NCBI GenBank assembly: GCA_027488855.1
Contig: JAIYAV010000196.1
Location: forward strand, 1 to 34,642
Length of the DNA: 34,642 bases
Reading direction: 5' to 3'
Source of the DNA: Saprospiraceae bacterium
GTDB lineage: Bacteria > Bacteroidota > Bacteroidia > Chitinophagales > Saprospiraceae
Shown: piece after piece, positions 1 through 9,627 of the stretch
Layout: each line of letters starts with the position of its first letter
How positions within the stretch are numbered: the stretch's first letter is position 1
Notes under the pieces: model-generated
The model's input: the letters and a program-made list of their open reading frames with translations, nothing else
The model's database searches: none
Told to the model about the DNA's origin: nothing
Made by a program: the position numbers and the translations under genes

Positions 1-85
1 ATCACAACATGGCAGCCTTCGACTGTGTTTGGTAGCTCCAACTCAATGTTTTTGATGCCCTAAGATAATTTCTTTTTTCATTTTT

Positions 86-108
86 AGCAACCGCCGCAGG
101 CGGCTGCT
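86..108. repeat. short GC-rich hairpin upstream of the metalloprotease
   Basis: The inverted repeat AGCAaCCGCC-gca-GGCGGcTGCT is near perfect, with one internal mismatch. It stands out in an AT-rich stretch about 20 bases before the metalloprotease start. A T-rich tract precedes it and no T-run follows it on either strand, so it is not a clear intrinsic terminator. Bases 1-85 hold no gene I can recognise; they may be the 3' trailer of a gene outside the window. Confidence 0.5.
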
Positions 109-128
109 AAATAGTTACAAAAAATATT

Positions 129-2051
129 ATGAAAAAGCGTAACTGCATGATTTTTAATGGCAAACTTATTGTACTATTAACCACTTTTATTGGGTTTTTC
201 TACATGCTCCCTGTTGGAGTTGGTCAAAATCTCTTTTCCGAATCTGAATTTATAGTAGAAGAAAGTAAAAATAAAGATCTAAAAGATCGTATAACTAAGT
301 ACAAGAAAATTCCAATAAACAAGAGTGTTTCAAAAATATCAATCAACAAGATAAAGAATATTCAGAAAGATGGAAAATTTGTGTTGCGACTCCCTGCTGA
401 CAAACGGTCTTTCACTTGTGAAGCTCAATATGTTGAATCTATTGATGAAGAAAACTATCAGTGGAATGGTAAAATATCTGATGAAACCAACCAGGTAATT
501 GGTGATATAATGATCAATTGTGTGGAATCAGCAATTTTTGGAGAGATTAATGTAGAAGATAGGATTTTTGTAATTGAGGACTTTGGTAAATCATACACTT
601 CTAATTCAAGGAATACTTATCTAATTGAAAAGAATAGCGAAATGTTCTCCGAGGCTATTTGCGGGGTTACAGCTGATGATAAAACAGATGGAAAACCTCG
701 ACTTCGACCAGAGGCATTCCCTGAGCTAAGAAGTATATGCACAAGGAATGTAAGAGTGCTCGTGCTGTTTACTACCGCAGCAAACAATGCAGCAAATGCC
801 ACGCAGGCTGCCACTAATTTTATTAACCAGAGCAATCAAGCCTTGAGAAATAGTGGGATAACCGCAGAGCAACTGACTTTTCAACTTGCTGCGGTACAGT
901 TATTTAATGGGGTTAACGATCAAATTGCAGTGAGTAACCCCAATAGCGGTTTTAACCCGGCCACACTAACTGCTGAATGGATTTTAAATGACCTGAATAA
1001 TAATGCCCAAGTTGAAAACTTAAGAGCCAATACTTTTGATGCAGATTTGGTAGTGCTATTGATCAATAATCCCACCATGGCAGGGGTCACAGCGGGCAGG
1101 GCTAATTTGCATAATTTAAACGATAGAACCCGGGCGCATTCAATTGTTCAAATATTAGAAGGAGCTCGATTTACATTTACGCATGAAATGGCTCACAATT
1201 TTGGATGCAAACATGACAATGATAATGCAACAACTAATGGTCTTACTACATTTGCTCGTGGTAAAGGTTGGACGCAAGGTGGTACTGTAAGAAGAACCAT
1301 TATGGCAGATGCCGCAGCTAACCAAAGAATTTTACATTTTTCTAGTCCAGGTATAAATTTCAATAATATATCTACCGGAGCCGCTGATAGAGACAATGCG
1401 AGACAACTGAGAGAGCAGGCCTTAAAGATTTCTAATTATGAAATTGGCGGTGATCCACTTCAGACCATAGTACAAGGCCCCTCTACCATCTATAATTCTT
1501 CAGAAAACTACACATGGTGTGCATCTAATTGTAATCAAACTGTAAATAGTTATTTGTGGTCCTGGAGCCCAGATGGTTTTACTTACTACAACCTAGGGTC
1601 GAATTCATGCCTAACTGCATCTGGTAGCATTTTTAATTCGAGTGCAACCACTATCTTCATTAGAGTAATTGCATATTATGCTGGAGGACAGAATACAACT
1701 ACCATACTTCCTGTTGCAAATAATCAGGGAAATCCATTCTTTAGAGAGACTGGTATGCTTGAATTGGCGAGTGCTAGTTCATACTCCGTAAGAGCAATGT
1801 ATAGTGTATTCCCAAATCCTACAAAGGATTGGGTAAGGCTAAAAATAAGCACGCAAAAAGCAATTAAATTGAAAATCAATGTATATAACGAGTTGGGTCA
1901 ATTAGAACCAGCCTTTAGCAAGGATAAGGAATTTCCCAAGGGGGTCAATGACCTACTCATAGATTTATCCCTACTTAGCAAAGGGATAAAGTATATAAGT
2001 ATTGACGATGGAATTCGGGTTGAAACTTTGCCTGTGATTCTAAGTAACTAA
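129..2051 (+). CDS. secreted M12/reprolysin-like zinc metalloprotease with T9SS type A sorting domain
   Basis: This is a predicted extracellular metallopeptidase of 640 aa. Residues 1-33 form an export signal with a hydrophobic core ending near VGVGQ. Residues about 35-200 look like a propeptide. The metzincin zinc site HEMAHNFGCKHD is at 352-363 (ligands H352, H356, H362; catalytic E353), and a Met-turn candidate (RRTIMAD) lies about 45 residues further on. After the protease domain comes a Cys-containing Ig/PKD-like segment (about 440-540). The C-terminal 80 residues begin YSVFPNPTKDWVRLKI, the type A sorting signal of type IX secretion, so the protein should cross the outer membrane. The gene is visibly AT-richer than the core genes to its right, which suggests transfer. 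No downstream partner is evident. The family assignment is firm; the substrate is unknown. Confidence 0.88.
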   Translation: MKKRNCMIFNGKLIVLLTTFIGFFYMLPVGVGQNLFSESEFIVEESKNKDLKDRITKYKKIPINKSVSKISINKIKNIQKDGKFVLRLPADKRSFTCEAQYVESIDEENYQWNGKISDETNQVIGDIMINCVESAIFGEINVEDRIFVIEDFGKSYTSNSRNTYLIEKNSEMFSEAICGVTADDKTDGKPRLRPEAFPELRSICTRNVRVLVLFTTAANNAANATQAATNFINQSNQALRNSGITAEQLTFQLAAVQLFNGVNDQIAVSNPNSGFNPATLTAEWILNDLNNNAQVENLRANTFDADLVVLLINNPTMAGVTAGRANLHNLNDRTRAHSIVQILEGARFTFTHEMAHNFGCKHDNDNATTNGLTTFARGKGWTQGGTVRRTIMADAAANQRILHFSSPGINFNNISTGAADRDNARQLREQALKISNYEIGGDPLQTIVQGPSTIYNSSENYTWCASNCNQTVNSYLWSWSPDGFTYYNLGSNSCLTASGSIFNSSATTIFIRVIAYYAGGQNTTTILPVANNQGNPFFRETGMLELASASSYSVRAMYSVFPNPTKDWVRLKISTQKAIKLKINVYNELGQLEPAFSKDKEFPKGVNDLLIDLSLLSKGIKYISIDDGIRVETLPVILSN

Positions 2052-2154
2052 GAATTGTATTAGTTAAAATAGTGTCTTTGAGCTGAAACAAAGATTTCTG
2101 TGTCTGGTTCGTAAAACATAGTAATTGGAGAATTATGACCTAAAAAGACTACAG

Positions 2155-2175
2155 TTAGACAAATTCTTTGTCTAA
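2155..2175. repeat. small perfect hairpin 3' of the metalloprotease
   Basis: TTAGACAAA-ttc-TTTGTCTAA is a perfect 9-bp stem with a 3-base loop, followed by AAGAAGG rather than a T-run. It could end transcription or protect the 3' end of the protease mRNA. The rest of 2052-2280 has other imperfect inverted repeats (for example CTTTGAG near 2074 and CTCAAAG near 2191) but no open reading frame that looks real. Confidence 0.4.
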
Positions 2176-2280
2176 AAGAAGGTTGTTTCTCAAAGAGCTT
2201 GGAATTTCTAATGACTCAAAGTCGCTATCATTTTATGCTGTCTTTAGAGTCGTTTGAGAAAAAAATCATCAAAACACTTC

Positions 2281-2382
2281 TATACCTCACTGTGTAAGAA
2301 AAAGTGCAAATGAAATTCAGGAACGCTGTATCCTTCTGACGTTCCCAGCTCAAATGCACGTTTTCTCATGCAGTGAGGTATA
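2281..2382. repeat. 102-bp long imperfect palindrome (MITE-like) directly upstream of a lipoprotein gene
   Basis: The outer arms TATACCTCACTG (2281-2292) and CAGTGAGGTATA (2371-2382) pair perfectly. Pairing continues inwards with few mismatches through TGCAC/GTGCA to GGAACG (2320-2325) and CGTTCC (2340-2345), leaving a loop of about 14 bases. No coding capacity is seen. The right end lies 16 bases before the ATG of the next gene, so the element must form part of its leader or promoter region. The size and full-length symmetry fit a miniature inverted-repeat element or a REP-type hairpin. Confidence 0.7.
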
Positions 2383-2398
2383 AATAAAACTTTTTGCC

Positions 2399-2965
2399 AT
2401 GAACAAATTCTCTTTTTTTTATTTTTTTATTTTAACTGTGGCTTTCAGTTGTTCGAAGCCTGAGGAATGTAATGAGCGTAGCTGGACAGACTTTCCTCGA
2501 TTAGATCAAGGTTTTTACATGAAAGGTATGATGAATGGAAAGCCGTGGGATGCAGCATCTGGTTTTTCAGGAACTGGTGGAGAAATAAACCCCATAACCC
2601 TGAAATTTGATACAACTTATTATGCTTTGAATGGTGTAGTGCGTACTAACTGTGGTGATTTAATCAATTATGTTGAATTTACATCAGAAGTTATCCCACA
2701 ACTAAGGGTAAAGTACCCTAACCCAAATTTTACATTTCAGTTCTCTTACGATCAATCTTATGAATCGTATTTATCTCCTAAATATGATTCCATTTTAGTG
2801 ACGAAAGATTTTGAAAACTATCTCCAATTTACTTCTTTCTCAAAAGACACTTCAATTGTTGAAGGTGTTTTTCAAGTTCAGTTAACAAGGCAAAATATCG
2901 AACCTAATGAACCCAAAGTCATTAGATTCAGCAATGTGAAATTCAGAATGAAGAATGTGTTTTGA
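2399..2965 (+). CDS. hypothetical lipoprotein (188 aa), AT-rich orphan
   Basis: I do not recognise a family. The N-terminus has a short hydrophobic stretch ending TVAFSCSKPEEC, a lipoprotein signal with the modifiable Cys at residue 18, so the product should be a membrane-anchored periplasmic or surface lipoprotein. The mature part is rich in aromatic and beta-forming residues. It contains a segment MKGMMNGKPWDA of the kind seen in small Bacteroidota lipoproteins with a beta-sandwich fold (weak resemblance only). The gene stands alone between two palindromic elements: one ends 16 bases before its start codon, and a hairpin repeat plus a second long palindrome follow its stop. Base composition matches the AT-rich protease upstream and not the acs gene downstream. 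Confidence 0.65.
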   Translation: MNKFSFFYFFILTVAFSCSKPEECNERSWTDFPRLDQGFYMKGMMNGKPWDAASGFSGTGGEINPITLKFDTTYYALNGVVRTNCGDLINYVEFTSEVIPQLRVKYPNPNFTFQFSYDQSYESYLSPKYDSILVTKDFENYLQFTSFSKDTSIVEGVFQVQLTRQNIEPNEPKVIRFSNVKFRMKNVF

Positions 2966-3034
2966 CCTGATTTAGGGGCAAAAAATACTACAACAAGCTT
3001 TGGGGCATGAAACCCGCTAGCGCATGAGACGCAC

Positions 3035-3075
3035 GGATATTGGTACAAGTCTGGATAGACTTGTACCAGCTAAGC
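3035..3075 (+). repeat. GTACAAGTCT hairpin repeat, copy 1
   Basis: This copy carries a perfect 12-bp stem TGGTACAAGTCT-ggat-AGACTTGTACCA (3041-3068), preceded by GGATAT and followed by GCTAAGC. A second copy with about five differences lies in inverse orientation at 29581-29625, and a half copy at 29071-29088. Copies 1 and 2 both follow the stop codon of an AT-rich orphan gene. No T-run follows, so a simple terminator is unlikely. Confidence 0.65.
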
Positions 3076-3080
3076 CTATC

Positions 3081-3244
3081 TTATAACTCACATTACGCAG
3101 GAGAGCAGCTTCGCTGCTTAATATTTACCACGACGACGACCGACGATTAAGCGCGAAGCGCACAAAACCTAGTGTCTGTCGTGTCGTCGTGGTAAAATAA
3201 AAAAACGAGCAGCGAAGCTGCTTACTGCGTAATGTGAGTTATAA
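3081..3244. repeat. 164-bp palindromic MITE-like element whose right end overlaps the acs stop codon
   Basis: The terminal 20 bases TTATAACTCACATTACGCAG (3081-3100) are repeated as a perfect inverted copy at 3225-3244. Inside each arm is a smaller palindrome of the GCAGC-GAAG/CTTC-GCTGC type (3105-3119 and 3208-3222), then TACCACGACGACGAC paired with GTCGTCGTGGTA. The centre holds another small palindrome, GCGcgaaGCGC. No coding sequence is seen. The outer TTATAA is itself palindromic and may be the target sequence. The right end supplies the TAA (3239-3241 on the minus strand) that ends acs. Confidence 0.75.
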
Positions 3245-5143
3245 CTGAGCCGCCCCACTCTTGATCTCCTCCACCACTTCCGGGTTGAGGAGGGTAGAAA
3301 TGTCGCCGAGATTGGACGTATCACCCTCGGCAACCTTGCGCAAAATCCGCCGCATGATTTTGCCCGAGCGGGTTTTTGGCAATCCGTTGACGATTTGTAT
3401 TTTATCCGGCTTGGCGATGGGGCCAATTTCTTTGCTCACCACCTCCATTACTTCTTTGCGGAACTGGTCTTCATCACTGACCGGGTCGGTCGTAATCACG
3501 TAGGCATAAATCCCCTGTCCTTTGATGTCGTGTGGGTAACCGACCACGGCGGATTCAACCACACCAGGGTGTTGATTGATCGCATTTTCTACTTCCGCTG
3601 TTCCTAGCCGGTGGCCCGATACATTGATGACATCGTCTACGCGGCCAATGATGCGGTAGTAACCATCTTTGTCCCGGCGTGCACCATCGCCCGTGAAGTA
3701 CATACCTTTGATGGGACTAAAGTAGGTTTGGCGACAACGTTCGTGGTCGCCGTAAGTCGTACGCAAGATGGAAGGCCAGGGGAATTTGATACAGAGCAAA
3801 CCCTCTACATCATTTCCTTCAATTTCTTTCCCTTCAGAAGTCGTCAAACAAGGTTGTACCCCCGGCAAAGGCAGGGTAGCGTAGCAGGGTTTGAGTGGCG
3901 TTATCCCGGCGAGGGGAGAAATAAGGATGCCGCCCGTTTCGGTTTGCCACCAGGTATCTACAATTGGTGCATTTCCTTTGCCAATTTTGTCAAAATACCA
4001 GCGCCAGGCCTCTTCATTGATGGGTTCGCCGACACTGCCCAGTACTTTGATGCTGGACAAGCTGTACTTTTCAACCCAGGAATCACCCTGAGCTTGTAGT
4101 GCCCGAATGGCGGTAGGGGCGGTATAAAAATGGGTTACCTGGTGTTTGTCGCAGATTTCCCAAAAACGCCCGGCATCGGGATACGTAGGAACGCCTTCAA
4201 ACATAATCGAAGTAGCGCCACTCAACAGCGGCCCATACACAATGTACGAATGCCCGGTAATCCAGCCAATATCGGCAGTACACCAATAAATATCGCCATC
4301 CTGAATCTGAAAAACATTGCGGAAACTGTAAGCCGTGTACACCATATAACCGCCACAGGTATGAACTACGCCCTTCGGCTTGCCCGTAGAGCCGGAAGTA
4401 TAGAGGATGAAGAGCATGTCTTCGGAGTCCATTGCCGTGGCGGGGCAATCACTGGATTGGGGATTGACCTCCTCGTGCCACCATTTGTCGCGCCCGGCTT
4501 GCATGGCTACGGGAGCTTCTACGCATTGGTAAACCAGCACGGTTTCAATGGAATCACAACCCATAGCCAAAGCTTCATCGACCACCTTTTTGACCGGAAT
4601 GTGTTTGGCACCACGGCTGTTGTAATCGGAAGTGATGACCATTTTACAGGTGGCGTCTTTGATGCGGTCGGCCAGCGAATGCGCTGAAAAACCTGCAAAA
4701 ACAACCGAGTGGATGGCCCCAATCCGCGCACAGGCCAAGATGCCAATCGCCAACTCAGGTACCATCGGCATGTAAAAACAGACCCTGTCGCCCTTTTGAA
4801 TGCCATTGGCTTTGAGGGCATTGGCGGCTTTACATACCTCGGTATGAAGCTGACGGTAAGTGAAGCTGCGATTGGGCGCTTCGGGGTCGTTGGCTTCCCA
4901 GAGGAGGGCGACTTGGTCTCCTCGTGTGGCCAAGTGGCGATCCAGACAATTTTCGGTGATGTTGAGCTGTCCGCCCAGAAACCATTTGATGTCAGGTTCT
5001 TCGAAATTCCAGTCTAAGACTTTATCCCAGGGCTTGCGCCACTGAAAGGTTTCAGCCTGTTCTGCCCAAAATGCTTCGGGGTTTTCAACTGCGCGTTGGT
5101 AGGCCGCGTAGTATTCTTCAAGGGTACGGATTTGCAGAGTCAT
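3239..5143 (-). CDS. acs: acetate-CoA ligase (acetyl-CoA synthetase, AMP-forming)
   Basis: This enzyme activates acetate to acetyl-CoA through acetyl-AMP in the cytoplasm. The 634 residues match the usual length of about 630-650. The adenylate-forming P-loop YTSGSTGKPKGVVHT lies near residue 250, the substrate/ATP region DTWWQTETGG near 400, the hinge/adenylation motif FTGDGARRDKDGYYRIIGR near 485-505, and the C-terminal PKTRSGKIMRR with the catalytic, acetylation-regulated lysine at about K595. The N-terminal ACAS extension is present, so the start at 5143 is credible. It is a single gene with no co-directional neighbour. Its last codons run into the 164-bp palindrome, so the C-terminal few residues and the stop may have been reset by that insertion. 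Activity is not expected to suffer. Confidence 0.96.
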   Translation of the reverse strand: MTLQIRTLEEYYAAYQRAVENPEAFWAEQAETFQWRKPWDKVLDWNFEEPDIKWFLGGQLNITENCLDRHLATRGDQVALLWEANDPEAPNRSFTYRQLHTEVCKAANALKANGIQKGDRVCFYMPMVPELAIGILACARIGAIHSVVFAGFSAHSLADRIKDATCKMVITSDYNSRGAKHIPVKKVVDEALAMGCDSIETVLVYQCVEAPVAMQAGRDKWWHEEVNPQSSDCPATAMDSEDMLFILYTSGSTGKPKGVVHTCGGYMVYTAYSFRNVFQIQDGDIYWCTADIGWITGHSYIVYGPLLSGATSIMFEGVPTYPDAGRFWEICDKHQVTHFYTAPTAIRALQAQGDSWVEKYSLSSIKVLGSVGEPINEEAWRWYFDKIGKGNAPIVDTWWQTETGGILISPLAGITPLKPCYATLPLPGVQPCLTTSEGKEIEGNDVEGLLCIKFPWPSILRTTYGDHERCRQTYFSPIKGMYFTGDGARRDKDGYYRIIGRVDDVINVSGHRLGTAEVENAINQHPGVVESAVVGYPHDIKGQGIYAYVITTDPVSDEDQFRKEVMEVVSKEIGPIAKPDKIQIVNGLPKTRSGKIMRRILRKVAEGDTSNLGDISTLLNPEVVEEIKSGAAQL

Positions 5144-5305
5144 GATGCAGGTACTATGGTTCGTTGGGTAAATTTAAGCGCTGTACCTGAACAAGCAAAA
5201 GAATTAGAAGAAAAAACAATAAAGTATACACTCTAAAAAAATGATTATTTTTATGAATCGTAACTCGCTATACAAGAATGTAAATACACCCTAAAACCAT
5301 TTAAT

Positions 5306-7222
5306 ATGTATAACAAGAACAAGTTACTGATTTTGATGGTCGTACTACTGGCTTACACCTGCAGTAATCTCGAAAAGCAGGGAGCCGATCCTCAACCACA
5401 GGTATCCTGGAATGTACCCACCGAAGTAAGTGGAGGTTTAAAAGGAGGAGACATTGGAAAAATACAAAAACAGGTGAACGTTTTTGCCTGGGAAACCTTT
5501 TTAGCCATCAATTGGCCTGCCTTGTCCAATCAGTCGGGTGTGCCGGATACCACTAAAACCATTGCGGATCATGGACCAAGGGTTTGGGAAACCTGGAAGG
5601 AAACCAGTGAAGTCTATTTGGAAGATGGACAAAAACCGGCACCCTGGGGACAAAACACGACCCTGCCTGGCCTCAAAAAAGGCATCAAAGTGTTGTCACG
5701 TTGGAGCAAAAATGATGAATTTTTGAACGACGACCTCCAACCCACCAAAGCAAATAAAACCCTACTAGGCACTTTGACCGATCAAGACAGCAACATTGTT
5801 TATTATGAAATCCGGCTCAATGAAGTGCTCTTTGACTACATCGTTCAAAATGGCTATTACAACGCCTCGACTCAAGCCAAGGCAAAACTCATCAGCGCAC
5901 CGGCTGGTTCGATGTTGATCAAAGCCGCCTGGAAACAGTTGGATTCCAGCGAAGTTAAAAATTACTTGGTTGTAGATGCTTACGTCAGTGATGACCCCGA
6001 TCGGAAGAATGCGAAGTACCAGCTCAAAAAAATGGGCTTGGTCGGTCTGCACATCATGCACAAAACCCCCGATGCGCCCCAGTGGATTTGGTCAACCCAT
6101 GAACAGGTACAAAACCTCCAGGGAATTCATCCTTCTTTCAACAATCCGGATTGTACCAATTGCCCGGTGAACCAGCAGACCAAACCTGGAATACCCAATC
6201 AAGTGGTACGAGATAAGGCCATTGATCCAGCCACCCAACAATTAAACCAGGAAGTACAGGGTTTATTAGGCACAGCCAAGTTAGCCCAGTATGAATTGAT
6301 AGGGGCTCAGTGGCCGATTCCCTCGATGAAGCGCGACAGCAATCCCAATACGGTATTCGAGGTCGCCCCAACGCTATTGGCGAATTCCACCATGGAAACG
6401 TTTATCCAAAACAGTTCCTCCTGTATGGGCTGTCATGCCATGGCGCGTACGGTGAACCCGGATGACTTCGTAGCAGCCGATTTTTCTTTTACGTTTAGCG
6501 ATGCCAGGCCGGTTCTATCCATCAATAAAATTGCCCTGCCACCCCAACAAAATGGCTCAATTTACCCTGCCGCGCAGTGGAAGAGTATCGTACGTGGTTA
6601 TGATTTGACCATTTGCACCTATGAGTTATTGCCAAAAAATGTCCCGGTAGCCAAATTGCACTGTGGAAGTTGTCACCTGGATGCCGGAACCGACCCTGAT
6701 GCAGCCTGGTGGGTGGGGATGCGGGATTCCCGCAATTATCCTACCCGACAAGACATTACGCGTCGCATCAATAAATGTTTTACCAATAGTTTGAATGGAG
6801 TGGCCCTTTGCCCGGATACCGCGACTACCAATAAGGACATGAATGCCTTGATTGATTACATGTCCTGGTTGGATACGCAAGCCAAAACCATTCCTAAACC
6901 GCTGAATCCATTCCCGGCGATACCCACCTTGGTTGGAGATACCATCCGTGGCAAAAGTATCTTTTTGCAAAAATGTGCTTTTTGCCACCAGCGCGACGGG
7001 CAGGGGCGTTACGAAAGCAATACCTATTATCGCCCGGCTTTGTGGGGGGCGCGTTCCTACAACCAGAGTGCCGGCTTTTATCAAGAAGTAGGGATGCTCG
7101 CAGCATTCATTCATGGAAACATGCCCTTGGGTTCTGGAGGGGTACTCACTCCACAGGAGGCCACGGATTTGGCGTATTACATCAAAGGCAAACGGCGTCC
7201 TGTAAGAAAAAACAATAAATAG
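5306..7222 (+). CDS. triheme c-type cytochrome lipoprotein
   Basis: The protein has 638 aa with a lipoprotein signal (hydrophobic core, then AYTCSN, Cys at 19), so it should be anchored in the periplasm or outer membrane. Three covalent heme sites are visible: CMGCH at 373-377, CGSCH at 453-457 and CAFCH at 557-561. The last sits in a typical class I cytochrome c domain (FLQKCAFCHQRDGQGR, later GNMPLGSGG with a possible Met ligand, then ATDLAYYI). The first 370 residues have no heme motif and no fold I can name; they include a Cys pair (CTNC near 285) that is not a heme site because no His follows. The likely role is electron transfer in the envelope, possibly with an oxidation function in the N-terminal part. 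There is no operon partner: acs is divergent and groEL convergent. Confidence 0.82.
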   Translation: MYNKNKLLILMVVLLAYTCSNLEKQGADPQPQVSWNVPTEVSGGLKGGDIGKIQKQVNVFAWETFLAINWPALSNQSGVPDTTKTIADHGPRVWETWKETSEVYLEDGQKPAPWGQNTTLPGLKKGIKVLSRWSKNDEFLNDDLQPTKANKTLLGTLTDQDSNIVYYEIRLNEVLFDYIVQNGYYNASTQAKAKLISAPAGSMLIKAAWKQLDSSEVKNYLVVDAYVSDDPDRKNAKYQLKKMGLVGLHIMHKTPDAPQWIWSTHEQVQNLQGIHPSFNNPDCTNCPVNQQTKPGIPNQVVRDKAIDPATQQLNQEVQGLLGTAKLAQYELIGAQWPIPSMKRDSNPNTVFEVAPTLLANSTMETFIQNSSSCMGCHAMARTVNPDDFVAADFSFTFSDARPVLSINKIALPPQQNGSIYPAAQWKSIVRGYDLTICTYELLPKNVPVAKLHCGSCHLDAGTDPDAAWWVGMRDSRNYPTRQDITRRINKCFTNSLNGVALCPDTATTNKDMNALIDYMSWLDTQAKTIPKPLNPFPAIPTLVGDTIRGKSIFLQKCAFCHQRDGQGRYESNTYYRPALWGARSYNQSAGFYQEVGMLAAFIHGNMPLGSGGVLTPQEATDLAYYIKGKRRPVRKNNK

Positions 7223-7268
7223 ATTTAAATAATCTGAAAATCAATGATATATACGAAAATCTAAAACC

Positions 7269-7299
7269 CCTCCCCGAAGGTTTCAAACCTTCGGGGAGG
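7269..7299. terminator. strong hairpin between the cytochrome gene and groEL
   Basis: CCTCCCCGAAGGTTT-c-AAACCTTCGGGGAGG is a perfect 15-bp inverted repeat. It lies 46 bases past the cytochrome stop. On the minus strand it is followed by a T-rich stretch (GGTTTTAGATTTT), so it is a plausible second terminator for groEL and a 3' end structure for the cytochrome mRNA. Confidence 0.65.
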
Positions 7300-7304
7300 T
7301 CGTG

Positions 7305-7354
7305 CAACGCAACAAAACAAAACGAGGGAGTTGATGCAAGCACCAACTCCCTCG
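7305..7354 (-). terminator. rho-independent terminator of groES-groEL
   Basis: The stem CGAGGGAGTTG (7323-7333) pairs with CAACTCCCTCG (7344-7354) around a 10-base loop. Reading on the minus strand, the hairpin is followed at once by TTTTGTTTTGTT. It lies 43 bases past the groEL stop. Confidence 0.75.
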
Positions 7355-7396
7355 AATATTTTATACAATTTGCCAAAAATATGGCAAATCATCCAA

Positions 7397-9079
<1,683 letters not shown>

Positions 9080-9123
9080 CTATGTCATGCGCCCAACGTA
9101 AGTACGACGAAGTGGCAGATTGC

Positions 9124-9387
9124 TTAAATCACCACCAGAATGTCGTCTTCACGCATGATCAGGTAATCTTGACCTTCGAAGTTCAGCTCTTGACCGGCGT
9201 ATTTGCCATAAAGAACGATGTCGCCAACCTGTACGGTCATCAAATTACCGTCTTTACCTGGGCCAATGGCTACAACTTCACCGCGCTGTGGTTTTTCCTT
9301 AGCAGTGTCAGGGATGATGATACCACCTTTGGTTTTCTCTTCAGCCGGAGCGGGTTTAACAACAACTCGATCGTTGATAGGCTTCAT
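9124..9387 (-). CDS. groS: 10-kDa co-chaperonin GroES
   Basis: This is the lid of the GroEL chamber. The 87 residues begin [17 protein letters not shown], the mobile loop [19 protein letters not shown] follows, and the protein ends REDDILVVI, all typical. It is the first gene of the groES-groEL operon. No CIRCE element (TTAGCACTC-N9-GAGTGCTAA) is visible upstream, and no Bacteroidota housekeeping -7 box either. Instead a sigma-54-like -24/-12 sequence lies 58-73 bases before the start codon (9445-9460). Confidence 0.97.
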   Translation of the reverse strand: MKPINDRVVVKPAPAEEKTKGGIIIPDTAKEKPQRGEVVAIGPGKDGNLMTVQVGDIVLYGKYAGQELNFEGQDYLIMREDDILVVI

Positions 9388-9444
9388 AATCAGAATATTA
9401 GTAAAGAAATTAGAAATTTTAGGTTCAACTAACGACTAACCTTT

Positions 9445-9460
9445 AGCATATGTCGTGCCA
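9445..9460 (-). promoter_or_regulatory. sigma-54 (RpoN)-like promoter of groES-groEL
   Basis: The minus strand reads TGGCACGACATATGCT. The sigma-54 consensus is TGGCACG-N4-TTGCW; only the first T of the -12 box differs, and the GG-to-GC spacing is exact. Transcription would start near 9434, leaving a leader of about 47 bases before the groES ATG. The sequence match is direct; use of RpoN for this operon is an inference. No activator binding site was identified. Confidence 0.55.
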
Positions 9461-9627
9461 ATATAGGGTCGGATGTCAAAATGGCAGGGCTGAAGGTTTT
9501 TGATTTCCAATTGTTTTTTCACCATCTAAGACAAGCTCGGGAAAGTGGTTCCCCGATTCCGGGAAGTGGCACACTAAAAACTTGGAAAGCCAGTCAAGGT
9601 TTTATTTCTTGCCAAAAAATTGTTTTT

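Noticed and set aside
3169-3426. 85-residue open frame on the minus strand across the palindrome and acs end
   Set aside because: It overlaps acs in another frame and the palindrome; its Arg/Ser-rich translation looks like noise.
9388-9480. CIRCE element upstream of groES
   Set aside because: No TTAGCACTC/GAGTGCTAA inverted repeat is present on either strand.
9520-9545. Fourth copy of the CTTAGG element (CACCATCTAAGACA)
   Set aside because: Only one hexamer-like word is shared and no arm pairing exists; it is too short to call.
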